From Sphaerosporella brunnea (lineage: Eukaryota; Ascomycota; Pezizomycetes; Pezizales; Pyronemataceae), in the NCBI GenBank assembly GCA_008704415.1, contig VXIS01000056.1:1-64000 (forward strand): a stretch of 64,000 nucleotides of DNA, written 5' to 3'. The position numbers and the translations under genes are program-made. Shown here in pieces: positions 1 through 12,417 of the stretch. Position 1 is the stretch's first letter. Each line of letters begins with the position of its first letter. Below the pieces are notes generated by a model. The model saw nothing but the letters and a program-made list of their open reading frames with translations, had not been told where the DNA came from and searched no databases.

Positions 1-3000
1 GGGGGCAGTGATTGTCTCTATTTTTTCCGCGTTCGTCTGGGCGGGCACGAAGAGCTTGGCCGTCGGGTTGTCTGGCGGTGCTTTTTTCGGATGGGGGGAT
101 GGCTGTCTGTCCAGCGATTCGACTCGGCAAAGTTGGTTGATTGAAGAGAACGTGGCAAGGGACCCGACCAGTGCTGTTCCACAGCGCAAGAGCAGCTGCA
201 AATTGCAACACCCAAGTAACTCTGCGCAGAATACATAGCTACTACTGTCCTACTCTGGCGCGAAGTAGCAGTAACACAGGCGGTAGGAAATAGGCAGCGC
301 AGGCAGCCAGCCAGCCAGTGGGATGTATTTAACACGTTCACGGTGGCTAAGTATAAAACCTCGCATCCAATGAGATCACCATCGACGGCGAGTTCTCAAA
401 ATACAGCCAAGGTCACGAGCGAACGAGGGATTGATACATCCCAAGGGCAGTGAGGGCCGAAAAAAGAAACCGGCCGAAAAAGCAGAACTGTATCCGGGGA
501 AGACAGCTCAGCGCATATCGAGCAGTGGCCGCAATATTGCTCTCATTACACGTAGGGGGTGGTGGAGGCAGCAATCGAGCAATCGGAGGGAGAAGGCGAG
601 TGCGTCGCAGGAGCTGTATCTTGAGTAGGGCTGCATGCATGCAGTTCTGGCCTCTCGCGATAATTTGCGAAACTGCCAGGAGATACGCAACTTCCTGCAA
701 CACCAGTCCGTCTTCCCCATCAGCTTGCTCTTGCGAGCACAGTCAAGGGGAAGGAAAACAACCCCCCGCTGGGCTCCCCGACGTCGATGTTGCAATATGT
801 ATTATGCTGGATGGCACTGACTCCACTTGTTCCCCCTCCCCAACCTGGGCGGATATCGCTCTCGTGAATTCTATCTCCATAGACCTGCTAGGGCGGCGGT
901 CCCTTCAGCATTCGCCTGGCCTGCAACACGCTCTCGTTTCGTATAGCCCAGCCGACCCAGCGAAACAAACCTTCAGCAGCCTTATCGAGTCAAACAACGC
1001 AGCATGCACCACGCATCTCAGCTGCAGACCACAGTCCACAATAAAAGAACCCACGTGGGAGTGAAAAATAAAAATAAAAATAAAAAATACTTTGTCAAAC
1101 CGGCAACCTGCTGTGTATCCAAAAAACTCAATAAGTAGAGGGATAGGACCCCCCAAGACCACGGAACAGTGCGGCGGGAGTGTGCATCCGCTATATCCAG
1201 CTGGAATATCGATTCACTCATACCCATCCGTCCAAACCGCAAGTATGTACCCGTGGCCTTCCCGTGCCAAAAGACAACTGGAAACTCCGGGGGGTTGCAT
1301 CGATATCAATTGCAAATACCCCAAAGCCGAAACCCAGAACGCCGACGCACGCTGTGGCACAGAAACTTTGTTTCCCAACGCCACGACGGTGATTGACCAC
1401 CAGGTAAGAAGATCTCCCGTGCGTGCGTCTGGTACCGAGGATAACCCATGGACACGTTAATGTTTGAATAGTTCGTTCACACATGTCATGCCGGATGAAC
1501 TCGCCGCGGATGAGGCGGATGTGGCGGCGAAAGGCCAGACCTTTGGCGGTTTCTCAGCACGCCCGACAGGATCAGACTATCGGGGATTTGAGCGGAGCTG
1601 CCACCGTTTCCACAATAGCGGCGAGTTAGGGCAAGGCGCATTTGGAGACCATGATGCTCGCTATCGCAACGGCAGCGGAACAATGGCCTGCAACAGTTTC
1701 GTTCTGCTGCTCGTACCGTACCGCTTTACTGGTACATACCAATCTGCTTTTGACAACTGTGCGCTGAGATGTTTGAACCAGTTCTCCGGAACTTGGAACA
1801 TCTACCTTGTCCTCTCTGGGACTTTGCGACGAACTCGAGTTTCCTTAAAAGTTACCGGTAATTCTTCGCACGGTCCTGCAGAGTCGATAGGTTTCTTTCA
1901 CCGACAAGGTGGTTCGGAAAACTCCATGAGTAACTGCTAACTAAGCGCCGATTCAAGCGATCTCATTGGCCAGGTTTGTCACCAAGTTAAAAACACCCAA
2001 TTCTAGGCCTGATGATCATCGCAATTGCGCGCCGGAAGATGGGGAGACGAATGCACATCTTATCCACGATCTGAGTCTCGAGCAATTACCGACGCCTTTG
2101 ACAGGAAGGCAGTACAACCCGCTGTCCGACCTGTTCAAATCAATCCGACAGCCGTGTTTTCCGACGTTAACATTTTCCGACAAGCGATGCCGATGCATGC
2201 TCCGTTAATTTTATTTTTCTGTCGTAGGATTCCTACCTATATTATATCATATCGTCAACGTTAACCGACCATTTCATCAAATGTCGGTGAGCAGACCTCT
2301 AGGTAGATCATTGCCAACGGCGGAGAGACGCAATTGAACGTCATTTAAATACGTTTAGCCTGCATGAATATGGCGCATAATGCAGATTTTATATACATAC
2401 ATCAGCAGCAGCAGCAGCAGCAGCAGCAGAACGAAAGTGTCGTGATATGGTTTGCTGAAGTGATCATCTTCGCTTTTCTGGAACAACTTTTCTCCTCTTT
2501 CCGTATCTAATTAGCGCGCCAAGGCACGGAACCTGCAAACGTCTCTCGCGCACTCCGCGCTGCATGTCTTGACGTCCGCTGACGTAGATATCCCAGCGAC
2601 AGAGCGGAAGCACGGGTATAAACGAGCATTCGAGCACACCGAAGCGCCAGGCGCGGAGTTCGCGAAGTCGGCCCGCTACGCGTGGAACTGTCCCTTAACT
2701 CAATATCAATTCCCTGGCAGGCAGATCGGCCCGCGCCCGTGGTGAATGCAAAGATATGTATCAGAGGTTCAAAGCATGGTGCGGAAGGGCCGCACCGAGC
2801 CCGCTCGGAGCTCGACAACCCCCAGGCCAGTGCGCAAAGGCCAGTCCTAGTGTTTCTCTCTCTCTTCATCATATGCAAAATGTAATTACATAGAATCAGC
2901 GCAGCGCACAAGCCGATTTTCGATGCCCCGTCTCCAATTCTTTGGTATCCACAACATCTAAATAAGCATCGGACTTCCAGGATTCCACTTCACAGCGGGC

Positions 3001-3385
3001 CACGAGCATCACGCGATGCCATGCCATCTGTCAAAGCAGCAAAAGCTCCGTTTCCAATCCATCAGAGAAAGTGGCGCGTCCTAGCGCGTTCAACTCACCC
3101 CCCCGCCGCCGCCGCCGCCGCCACATCCGCAGCTCAAAATTCTTCACGATAACTTCGCACTGCAAAAAAAAAAAAAAAAAACGGACCCCACAATCCTCCG
3201 AAATATCACCGGGACTAGTGCCCGGGCTGGCTATATATTTTTTATCTAGCGGATGGGTCCAAACCAGCGGTTAAACTACATGGAACCAGCCCAAAGAGTC
3301 GGGACCATCGCCGGACGTCCCAGCAGCTCAATTTCAAATGTGATCACCGAAACTGAGTGTGTGTGAGCGTGAGGGAAAAAACGGA
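1..3385. other. Intergenic, no gene recognised
   Basis: No reading frame here has a recognisable domain or a consistent exon chain on either strand. The open frames are short and overlap on opposite strands, as expected by chance. Visible structure is limited to simple repeats: a CAG run at 2403-2429, a CCG run near 3103-3121 and a poly-A run near 3165-3182. A gene whose other exons lie left of base 1 cannot be excluded. Confidence 0.6.
2403..2429. repeat. (CAG)9 microsatellite
   Basis: Nine uninterrupted CAG units lie in intergenic DNA. They are not inside any supported coding frame. Confidence 0.95.
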
Positions 3386-3834
3386 AAGCGATTCATGCGT
3401 TGCGACACAGGGGTGAGGACAGCTTACCTCTTTAAGGCAACAGTGGCTTGCCACGCAAAACTTCAAATTTTTACTTCAACTTCATCGCCAGCCCACTCAA
3501 CACCACAATTTACTCACCACTTGCCGTCTATCACATCAGATTCACCTAGTAGACCGCTTTCTACCACTACCAAAACCAAATAAAAGTGTGGTGGTTTGAT
3601 GAAGTTGATTTTTGTGTTTTTCCCATACAACGAGCGATCGTCGGAAAAAGTACCCTCTCCACGCCATATGCAGCTTGTTCTCACCACACCATCTCCGAGA
3701 AACCGAAAGAGGCACCCTCGCTCGAGAATTTTGTGGCTTCGCATTTTGAAAAATTTTGTGTTGTCGTTGAGTTATTCAGTTCTGAATTGGAGACGTTTGT
3801 GTGGTGGTTTGTCCTCGCAACGCATGAATCGCTT
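3386..3834. mobile_element. MITE-like element, copy A, with 20-bp terminal inverted repeats
   Basis: The left end AAGCGATTCATGCGTTGCGA (3386-3405) is exactly reverse-complemented at the right end (3815-3834), giving a 449-bp element with perfect 20-bp terminal inverted repeats. The interior codes for nothing recognisable. A second, diverged copy lies in inverted orientation at about 29984-30392 and shares almost the whole interior, for example the stretch around 3640-3700 and the block around 3770-3815. I could not see a clean target-site duplication next to the repeats, so the superfamily stays open. The size, the inverted repeats and the lack of an ORF fit a non-autonomous DNA transposon. 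Confidence 0.75.
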
Positions 3835-6320
3835 CCAATTGCAAATTGCAACTCCCAACCCCACGGTAAGCCGCTCTCAGGACAGCTGATGATCCGTGCT
3901 CTGGTTCCACAACCATCACACCGAAGGTTATCTTGTGAACAGTGCAAATGTGGCTGCGCATGCGAGGTGGTGGATGATATGCTCGTTGGCAAGTGTTGGT
4001 GATAGTATGTGCAGTGGTCAATGCACCGCCAGCAAATTTATGTATGCACACAACAACAGTCGCAGCAGTAAATAGCTTTATCATTCACAGCTCCAGCGAA
4101 AGCAAAAGTGTGGTAGCGAGATCGGGTGGCAATTCGCCAGTGTGTCCTTATGTAGAGTAGCCATCACCTCACTCGGCAGAAATCGTCGCCGTCTTGGACA
4201 AAAGCAAAAAATACAGACACCCGCATATATGCATCGCATAATTTTCCCAATTGCCGAAGGTGAAAACTAACCTCCTCTACCGCGCGTTATCTTCTGTTTT
4301 TTTTCTTCCGTCTTAGATTAGCTCCACCTGCGAGTTTTCGGTCCAGTTGTTTGCACCAGCTGCATGCAGATGTTTTTAATCACGTGTGTTGTGCAGATGT
4401 CCGAGTGAGAAGATACAGCAACTATGCAATTGTCAGACAGGTCTCGTCAAAGTAAATGTATCACGGACCCTTATGACGCCGCGGAGAAGCTCAATTATGC
4501 CGTACATTTCCAGGGGTGGTGCACAGGGAAAAAAAATGCAGGGAGCGGGGACCGAGTGGGGGGGGGGGGGTGTTGTGGGGGTCCCATCCCGCACGACCTC
4601 ACGGTTTATGTACTCAGCACAGTCCTGCCTCATTGTCCCCAAGCGCTCGGTCTTTTGCGACCGGTGCCATGATCTCGGGTTGATGACAGCAGCACCGATA
4701 AACTTCGTGGCTTGTGCACACCACCGGTAATTGGTGCATATGGACCCACGGGATCATCCCGCTCTGGCGGACTGGACCGAATGAGGGGCAGCTGGTGCAT
4801 AAGGAGTCCCCTTTGTATCTCCGTACGTGGGGTGGTCCTGTTGGGAAAAAGAAACTATGGCGGGCGATACCAGATCGATGTTTGCGATGGCCGACGCTGA
4901 AGTTGAGTGGATATCAAACGCGACCGGCGGCAAGAGCGGTGTTCCGACCCTAAAACCTCGGTACCGGCGTCAGCGCACACGTCAGTCGCAGCCGAATCGG
5001 AGCTCGTTCAGGCAGAATGGAAAGGGGTCAGATTAGCTCTCAAAGTCTACAGGTTGTGTTCGGGCACCCCCTCCATACAGCAGCCGCGCGCAGGTTACTT
5101 CCACTTGTGGGAAAACCATACTCGAGCACTGCAGAGGGAGAGGAGGTGCGAGGTTGGGGTTCATCATCTGGGTCGGGTTCAGCAAGGCAAGAAGGGGGAA
5201 GACTGACATCGAGAGTACTGTTCAATGTCCCTACCCTTCAATCTCTGAAGTGCCGATTATCTGCCGCGCGAGGGCTACAATGGATCCTGAGTAGCTAAAG
5301 TATTCGTACAATCGCATAAACATACACACTACGCTATGCGTATTCTCCTAGACCTTCGGCCCGGTCCGCATAGCGTGGCGGCTGTTTTTTAGTTACCGGT
5401 GTGGCCGGTAGTCGATGCCCTTTCAGGTACTTGCTCGGGCAGATGTCTTTGCTGAGTCTTCATGTGAACTTCCAGGCCTTGATTCGAGAGGGCACTCGCT
5501 TGGCGGCTCCTGAGTCGCTCGCTCAATTAATTGCCGCGTCGTGGAACGGAGCTGCATCGGGTATCGCGGACGGGGCCGGCAGTTGTTGGATGTGGAGAGA
5601 AAGAATTTGGAGGAGAGAGAGAGCGTTGGTCGGTTAAAGATGGTTCAACAGCCGCGTTCTCAGATCGCGTTGCCAATGGCGTCTGTGAAAGCCGCACCAC
5701 CATACTATACGCCGGTTCTAACATATAGTCAGGGATGGCTGAGAGAATAGTGACACTTGCGTTGAATACATATTCTTTCTTGTTCTTAACTGTGGCGGCG
5801 TTGATTCACCTTTTTTTATCTTTTCGAAAGTTCTTGCGAACATCGGCTTTTCGTCATGAAAGATCACGCTGGAAAGGCATGTCGGTAGATATTGGCAAGG
5901 CGGACGTGCATAGGCAGCTGTGTTTGGTATATACTTCATATTGGCATACATACCGTCAAAGAATCGGGGAGGTGCAGTGAGAAGAATTCTGGAGAGAAAG
6001 TCCTCCCGGAGCCGGCGCGTTTGATTAGTGAAGCGACTGCAGCCTAATGACCGAGATCAGTTCACTTGATGGCGTCCTACTCAGAGCAATAGCCCTGCGG
6101 TATGTTCCTTTTACTATGTACATACCGGCTCCGATGAAATCTACAGCCTGTTGTTCTCGCTCGATCGAGTGATGCGCTATGAATCAACGCCTAAGAACTC
6201 GTTCGCATTGCTGTAGCAGTTCTTCTCGGGCGGGTAGGATCTCAAGGCTCGAGAGTCGAGATTTGAATTGCGGTGATATGAGGCGATTACTGTGTATGAT
6301 TTGCCGAGGGTTTATCTCCG
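3835..6320. other. Intergenic, no gene recognised
   Basis: Nothing with a recognisable domain was found. A G-rich run near 4557-4570 and scattered short frames are the only features. It lies downstream of the minus-strand reductase gene, so its last few hundred bases probably include that gene's 3' UTR. Confidence 0.55.
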
Positions 6321-7395
6321 TTACAATCTCGCCTTCTTCTCCTCGTCCTCGTCATCAACCTCGACCACCACTTTTCCCCATGTCCTCCTCCCCTCCAACC
6401 ATTGCAGCGCCCTACCAACCTCCTTCAGTCCCTTAAATGTCTCTCCATCAAATACAGTGCCCTTAAACTGCCCCTTTCGAACCAACTCAAAGATGCCCTC
6501 CCACGTAGTCGTAACCGTCTCCGGTTCGCGGGTTGCATAGAGTCCCCAGTGAATACCGACAACACTAACGTTTTTCAGCAGCACCCTATTGAGCTTGACT
6601 TCCTCAATCCTCCCTCCAGCAAACCCAACCACAAGCACCCTCGCATTCCAGTTGCAGCAGCTAAGGCTTTTGGCCACCAACCCGACCGGATCATAGACCA
6701 CATCCACTCCCTGCCCACCCGTGAGGGTATTCACCTCCTTCACCCAGCCATCCCGGGAATAATCTACCACTGCATCTGCCCCAAACCGTCTACACACCTC
6801 CAGCTTCTCCTCCGTAGACGCGCTTGCTACAACCTTTGCTCCCAATCCCTTCGCAATCTGTATAGCCGCCAGCCCCACCCCTCCGGCACCGGCATGCACA
6901 AGCACCCACTCCCCCCTCTGTACCTTGGCACGAGTAACAAGCGCCGCATAGCTTGTCGGGGCAGTCACAAACAAACCCGCAGCATCCTTAAAGCTCCAAC
7001 CCTCAGGCACAGGCCTCAGCGACTCCTCCTTCGCGCAAACCTTGGTTGCAAATCCTCCCTGCGCAGCACCAAAAACTCGCGTGCCCACAGGAAATAGAGG
7101 GCGCACAGTGGATTTTGGTGCAGAAATCACGACACCGGAAAACTCGCTTCCGGCGATCCATGGGAGTGGTGGCTGGTGCTGGTATTTTCCGCGGATTTGC
7201 AGAAGGTCGAAGAAGTTGCAGGCTGTAGCGCGGATCGAGATGAGGTATTGGTCTGCAGTTGGGACGGGGTCGGGCTGGGTGCTGACTTGCAGCGCTGATG
7301 GGCCCTGGTGGACTTAGTTTGACTGAATCCGAGCAGGCTTGCAATCGGGCGGGTGGGCTTACAGGAAGGTAGGCGGTCACTTGGAGGGCTTTCAT
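6321..7395 (-). CDS. NAD(P)H quinone oxidoreductase-like MDR enzyme
   Basis: This is a medium-chain dehydrogenase/reductase of the zinc-free quinone-reductase/enoyl-reductase type, expected to reduce a quinone or activated double bond with NADPH in the cytosol. There are two exons: 7363-7395 (start MKALQVTAYLP) and 6321-7304, joined by a 58-base GTAAG...CAG intron in phase 0, giving 338 residues. The GroES-like N-terminal half is followed by the dinucleotide-binding motif HAGAGGVG at about residues 148-155. No structural-zinc cysteine cluster is visible, which fits the QOR group. The C-terminus is rich in Glu and Lys. The start was chosen because the first exon restores the usual N-terminal beta strand of the family. 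The substrate cannot be told from sequence. The nearest neighbour is a divergent unknown gene. Confidence 0.9.
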
Positions 7396-7858
7396 TTTGG
7401 TTGTGGAGGGCGGAGATGCTTTGGAGTAACTTGATGTTATAAACAGGGCTCGGCTGCGGTGAATAGTAATCTTGCAGGTGCACAGCCGAGGCTTTGTGGT
7501 GCCGATATGCGCCGAAGCGAATGTTGGAGGGCATGGATGCACAGCCAGTGGTTAGGGTTGGCTGGCTTTGGGGCCACGCCGATGATGTGAGAGTCCTTGA
7601 GATCTGGAAAACTATTCAGGAGATCATAGCTAACCAGCTGCTTAGCCGGAGATCGATTCCCATAATACAAGGTCTTCTTCCGGAGGACTTAAACTGGATC
7701 CGGCATGGAAGAATGTGTGACCAATCGGGCGTCTATGCCGTCGCTTCCAAATTCGACATTTGAAAGATCGAACGCGTTGATGAACGGTGGGCATATTCCA
7801 TGGTGGATTAGTTAGTGGGGCTTAGGGCATGGAGCCTAGATAGCGTTCGAATTGACAT

Positions 7859-8620
7859 ATGGGGTCAACTCAACTTGGGACTTCATCAGAGGGCAAGAAG
7901 CACCCCCATAACTTTGAAACCAAAGCAACACCGCCATCGCCACAGTTCCATCCAGCGCCAAAGCATATTTCTCGCCGCCTCCACCTGACCATGTCACCCG
8001 GCACCTACGACCTGCACCCGCATGAAATCGTTCATGAACACCTCGGCTGCACCTGCACCAGCCTCCAACGACATTACATCCTCATCAGACATAATGCGAC
8101 ACTCTCAAAACACTTCTTCCGGAGATGTCTCGATCTCAGCTCGGACGAGGCCTCGAAAGCCATTTTCCGCATGTTGGAAAGTCACAGCAACTTGAGCCAC
8201 AAGCTTGATAGAGGTTTGTTTCTCAGACCAGAACGAGGCCGAATTAAGGCTATTTGCAAGGAGTTGGAGGGGATTGTTTCGACTCTTGAAGAGCTCTACG
8301 AGGCTCGGAAGTTGATAAAAGAAGTACAGATGGCAAGAAAAATCTTCCAAGACGGGCACAACGGTTGCATATGCCCCATCCCTGTGGAACACGAGGGCCT
8401 GAAAACGAGTTATGGGCATGTGCTCAAACTATTGAACAATGAGAGGAAGGTTAATGATCCTAAGAAGTTGAGGAAGTGGAAGGAGAAAGTCGACGCCGCA
8501 CTCAACACTCTGAGAGTGCGTTTGGAGCGGTTCGTAATCCAGTGGCTGTGGTTTTGTACAGAGGCCGTTGGGGAGGAAACCTTTGTGGACACTGAGAAAC
8601 AATTGGGAGAGGTAGTTTAA
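7859..8620 (+). CDS. Hypothetical helical protein
   Basis: An unspliced frame of 253 codons from ATG 7859, with a second in-frame ATG at 7991 (MSPGTYDLHP) that would give 209 residues and is the likelier start, because the first 44 residues look like leader sequence rich in Pro, Ser and Thr. I do not recognise the family. The body is predicted mostly helical, with charged stretches (about residues 120-160 and 190-225) that could form coiled coils. Cysteine pairs CTC near residue 64 and CIC near residue 170 (long-form numbering) are the only motif-like features. There is no signal peptide and no clear membrane segment. It is divergently arranged with the upstream reductase gene, about 460 bases between start codons. 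It could be a lineage-specific protein. Confidence 0.5.
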   Translation: MGSTQLGTSSEGKKHPHNFETKATPPSPQFHPAPKHISRRLHLTMSPGTYDLHPHEIVHEHLGCTCTSLQRHYILIRHNATLSKHFFRRCLDLSSDEASKAIFRMLESHSNLSHKLDRGLFLRPERGRIKAICKELEGIVSTLEELYEARKLIKEVQMARKIFQDGHNGCICPIPVEHEGLKTSYGHVLKLLNNERKVNDPKKLRKWKEKVDAALNTLRVRLERFVIQWLWFCTEAVGEETFVDTEKQLGEVV

Positions 8621-9975
8621 ATTTAGCCTCGGTGTACATAGAACTGCAGATGACTGCTAGAATAGTAATGCGTAACGTGTTTGATAGACATGAAACGTGG
8701 GATTAGTGTTCCCAACTTCAGACGTTTGGTCTGGATTAGCAATGAGGACGTCTATCTATAATGTAGCCATGCATGTGACATCACTCGTACTCTTTACGAG
8801 TGCTAGACTGTGAGCCTGTTTGAGAAGGATGCACGGTAAATGTTTGATCAAACCTAAGTAAGAGATGTAGCAAAGCGGCATTCTATAAGTGCGACGTTTG
8901 TGATCTCCTATCCGGCAACAGGTTGATCACGCGGCGTGGGACTCTAGTACGCTTGTTTGTCAATTGTGCACATCTTTGCCTTTCTTTTTCTCTGGTAGTT
9001 GCCCTGTTCCGGGGATCCTTTGGTTTGAGGAAATCACAGCAATCGAGTGCAGTTAACTTTGCGATGTCTGCTAGTGAGGGATGTTGAGCTGTCACTATTC
9101 TCAATCGAACGAGTGGCCCACTACCATTCGATTCTCTCCTTCAGATTCCAAAAAAAAGACAATTCGACCAAAACTCATCTGCTTATACGACTGCACCACC
9201 GGGGGCTTTTTTGCATCTACTTGAATTCACACGGAAATACGGACTGCTCAGATCTTGTTGGACATGCCAAACCTCGCCGCGGCAGGCCCCCACAACCCAA
9301 ACCCAAAAGGTTAATGGTGTTTCGAGTCTCGACTTCTCTCCGTGTACGTACAGGGGCATCTTGAACAGCGGGGACACGGGAGTCATTTCTCACGAAAGCC
9401 CGGGGCATCTTGAGTATTAACCGTAAAATTATCCAAGACCCAACCAGGTCGATCCTAGAAAGTCCGATTGAGATTCTTTACCACTTCTTGGTTGATAATT
9501 GCCAGGGCTATTCCAGTCTCAGCGGCGCTTCTTTTGTTCCAGCTACCAAAGGCAGTGGCTCACGCCTCTCACATACATTAGGAGGAACGTCCTTAGTCAA
9601 CGCCCGATTGACGAGTGGGAACTAAAAAGAGCCACTTTGAAGGGTGGAAAAAATCTATTCGCACTCGAGCTGGAGGGATTTGCGCGCATTTCTTTCCTTG
9701 CTTTCTAAATGCATATCTGCTGAGGCGTGGAGGCCGCGCCGGTTCAAGTCATAACAGTGAATCAACGAGGTGCGTTAATTAACAAGTACATTCCCAATCT
9801 AAAATGATCAGCACAGGTACATATCCATACATAAGCGATTGCACTGTAACCAAGTAGGTGCTTGGGTGCGTGCAATGTAGAAACCAGTAGTCGACGCCGA
9901 GGGTATATCAGCCCTGCAATCTGGCGGAAGCTGATGATACTCGATGCGCAGCAATCGCTCTTCATTGATAGAATA
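8621..9975. other. Intergenic, no gene recognised
   Basis: I see no domain or consistent exon chain in this 1.3-kb stretch. The first part is AT-rich and probably the 3' UTR of the preceding gene. Confidence 0.5.
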
Positions 9976-10209
9976 TCAGGGTGAAGCCTTGCTGTTGTTG
10001 GTGTAACCTTCGCCGTTGCCGAGTTGCCGCGCCCCACAAGGCCCCAAGCTCGAGACCGCGTTCGGCTGATCAACTTACCCCACATTTTGGAGGGCGCGGA
10101 GAAAGGGATGGTCACCGTCGCCTTCCTGGCTGGCCTTGGCCTCACGACCGACCGAACGAACGCGCCCCTCCGTCGATCTGCGAGGGGTAATGTCAGGTAA
10201 CTGAGCCAT
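9976..10209 (-). CDS. Possible 48-residue small protein, divergent from the acyl-CoA synthetase
   Basis: A minus-strand ATG at 10209 in good context opens a frame with coding-like codon use (MAQLPDITPRRSTEGRVRSV at its start, then the motif DHPFLRALQNVG). It runs into a consensus donor GTAAGT. Joining exon 10079-10209 to exon 9976-9991 across an 87-base intron ending ACAACAG gives 48 residues ending KASP. I do not recognise the product, and the second exon is only 16 bases, so the splice is uncertain. The start codon is only 99 bases from that of the acyl-CoA synthetase on the other strand, so both would share one promoter region. It may instead be a 5' exon of a longer gene or a chance frame. 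Confidence 0.3.
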
Positions 10210-10308
10210 GGCCTTTGCGATCAGGACTGTCTCACCGGGATCCTGATAAAGGTGCATGTCTCGTCACCTGTCTCCCAACCCCCTTTTCCACCCTTCACCA
10301 CCACTACA

Positions 10309-12417
10309 ATGGACGCCCACGCACTCTCGCTCTCTTCCCCGGTCACGTTTTGGGCTCAAGACTCTGTGAATCTGTCATGGACTACGCCGCCGAAGACAAT
10401 TCTCCAGAAGCTTCCCACCTCCGAGGGAGAGTCTCCTCAATGGAGCTGGTTTCCGGATGGCAAGCTGTCAGCGAGTTACAACTTAGTTACGCGACATGTT
10501 TTGGATGGGCGAGGGGATGCTACTGCTGTTCTTTGGGACTCCCCCGTGTCTGGAGAGAAGAGGCGAATTACCTACAGCGAACTTCAGACGGAGATGGAGC
10601 TTGCGGCTGAAGTATTGCGGAATTTGGGAGTCAAGGCTGGAGAGCGAGTTTTGATCTACAGTGAGTCTGAAAGTGCATGTTGGAGTATAAAAAGGATCGA
10701 ATCCAATTGATGTGTTTGCCAGTGCCCATGATCCCCGAGGCTTTGATCGCAATGCTAGCATGTACACACATCGGTGCCATCCACGTCGTCGTATTCGGCG
10801 GCTTTGCACCCACCGAATGTGCTAAACGAATCGAAAGTGCGAAGCCTTTGGTCGTCTTGACAGCCAGTTGTGGAATTGAGGGAAAGCGGATAATTCCCTA
10901 TCTTCCCTTGGTACCACTCCCGGAAATTAATTTCCACGTGGTAGCTAATTCGATTACAGATTCGAGAAGCCATTGACAAATCTGCCCATAAACCGGCGTA
11001 TGTCCTCCTTCATCAACGGCCGCAGCTACACGCCGTCACCTCCCATGCGCGAAATGAGATCAATTGGGGATCACTGCTGCGTTCTGCACACCTCCGCAAG
11101 GGGTCCACCACTCCTCCTCCCTATCCAGGCACTGTCCCAGTTCCAAACTCCGACAAAGTTGTCGAACTTGGGATCTCGCTTCCCGCCACGGCAGCGCACT
11201 ACATCCTCCACACCTCTGGTACTACAGGGACGCCGAAAGGCGTAATTCGCCCACTCTCTCACCTCGTCGGGTTGTCCTACACGATGCGTGAGCTCATGCA
11301 AATGAAAAAGGGAGATGTACTCTGCTGCTGCAGCGATATTGGATGGGTTGTGGGCCACGCATATATTGTTTATGCTCCCCTCGTTGCAGGTGTAACCTCT
11401 GTTATGTACGAGGGCAAGCCCATCGGAACGCCAGGTCCAGGTACATTCTGGCGACTGGTGGAGGAATATTCTGTCAATGTTCTCTTCTGCGCACCCTCCG
11501 CCCTGCGCGCTATTTCTCGGGACGACCCCCAACTCGACGGGATGAAGACCCGCAATCTCAAATCCCTGCGGTCGCTGTTCCTTGCAGGGGAACGAAGCGA
11601 GCCCGCCCTGGTCTCCCGCTTCGAGTCACTTCTCTCTATCCATTGCGCACCCGGTGCACGAGTTGTCGACAACTGGTGGTCCACCGAGTCTGGCTCTCCC
11701 ATGACTGGTCTTCTTCGGGGCCAACACTGCAAACCTGGTTCCGCAGGCAAACCTTTACCAGGATGGAACATCCGAGTTGTCTCCGATTCCGGAGAGGAGT
11801 TGCCACCGAACACGCAGGGCAATGTAGTTATTGGCCTTCCCCTTTCACCAACCGCACTTGCAGGTCTGTGGGGAGAGCGGCAAAGACTATGGAACTCTTA
11901 TTTCCGCCGCTTCAATGGGAGATGGATGGATACCGGCGATGTGGGATTCATGGATGCTGATGGGTACCTTACTATTGTAAGCCGTGGTGACGATGTCATC
12001 AATGTTGCTGCGCATCGCCTCGGAACTGCGGTCATTGAGGGTGTGGTTGCGGCTGTTGACGGGGTTGTTGAGGCGTTTGTTGTCCCTGTAAAAGACGAGT
12101 TGAAGGGACAGGCCCCAGTAGCATTTGTGGTGCTGAAGCCTGGCGTCCGGGGCGAGGAGGAGGCCGCCATCAAGGCAAAAGTTCGAGAGGCGGTACGGAA
12201 GGAAGTTGGGCCAATTGCTGCGGTCAAAGAGGTCATAAGGATTCCGGCCACGGCAGTGCCCCGGACTCGCTCGGGGAAGACGCAAAGACGATTCTTTAAG
12301 GGGGTGCTAGAAGGTGTTAAGGATGTGCCTGAGGCCGTAACGAAGAGTGCCTGGGAGACTGTGATCCAGAAGGTAGAAGAGGTGGGGTTGGTTCCGAAGA
12401 TCCAGGCGAATTTGTAA
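10309..12417 (+). CDS. Acyl-CoA synthetase, propionate/acetate type (ACSS3-like)
   Basis: This ANL-superfamily AMP-forming ligase activates a short-chain acid with ATP and then transfers it to CoA. Three exons, 10309-10660, 10723-10910 and 10960-12417, give 665 residues; the introns are 62 and 49 bases with GT-AG ends. The N-terminal acetyl-CoA-synthetase extension (about residues 10-70) precedes the AMP-binding domain. The P-loop-like motif TSGTTGTPKG is at about 265-274, the Y/W-STE motif reads NWWSTESG, the hinge region is WMDTGD and GDDVINVAAHR follows. The catalytic, regulated lysine lies in RTRSGKTQRR at about 620. Length and motifs fit the ACSS3/propionyl-CoA synthetase branch better than classical acetyl-CoA synthetase. 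There is no PTS1 tail (ends QANL). A pyrimidine-rich leader precedes the ATG. Propionate detoxification or short-chain fatty acid use is the likely role (inference). Confidence 0.94.
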
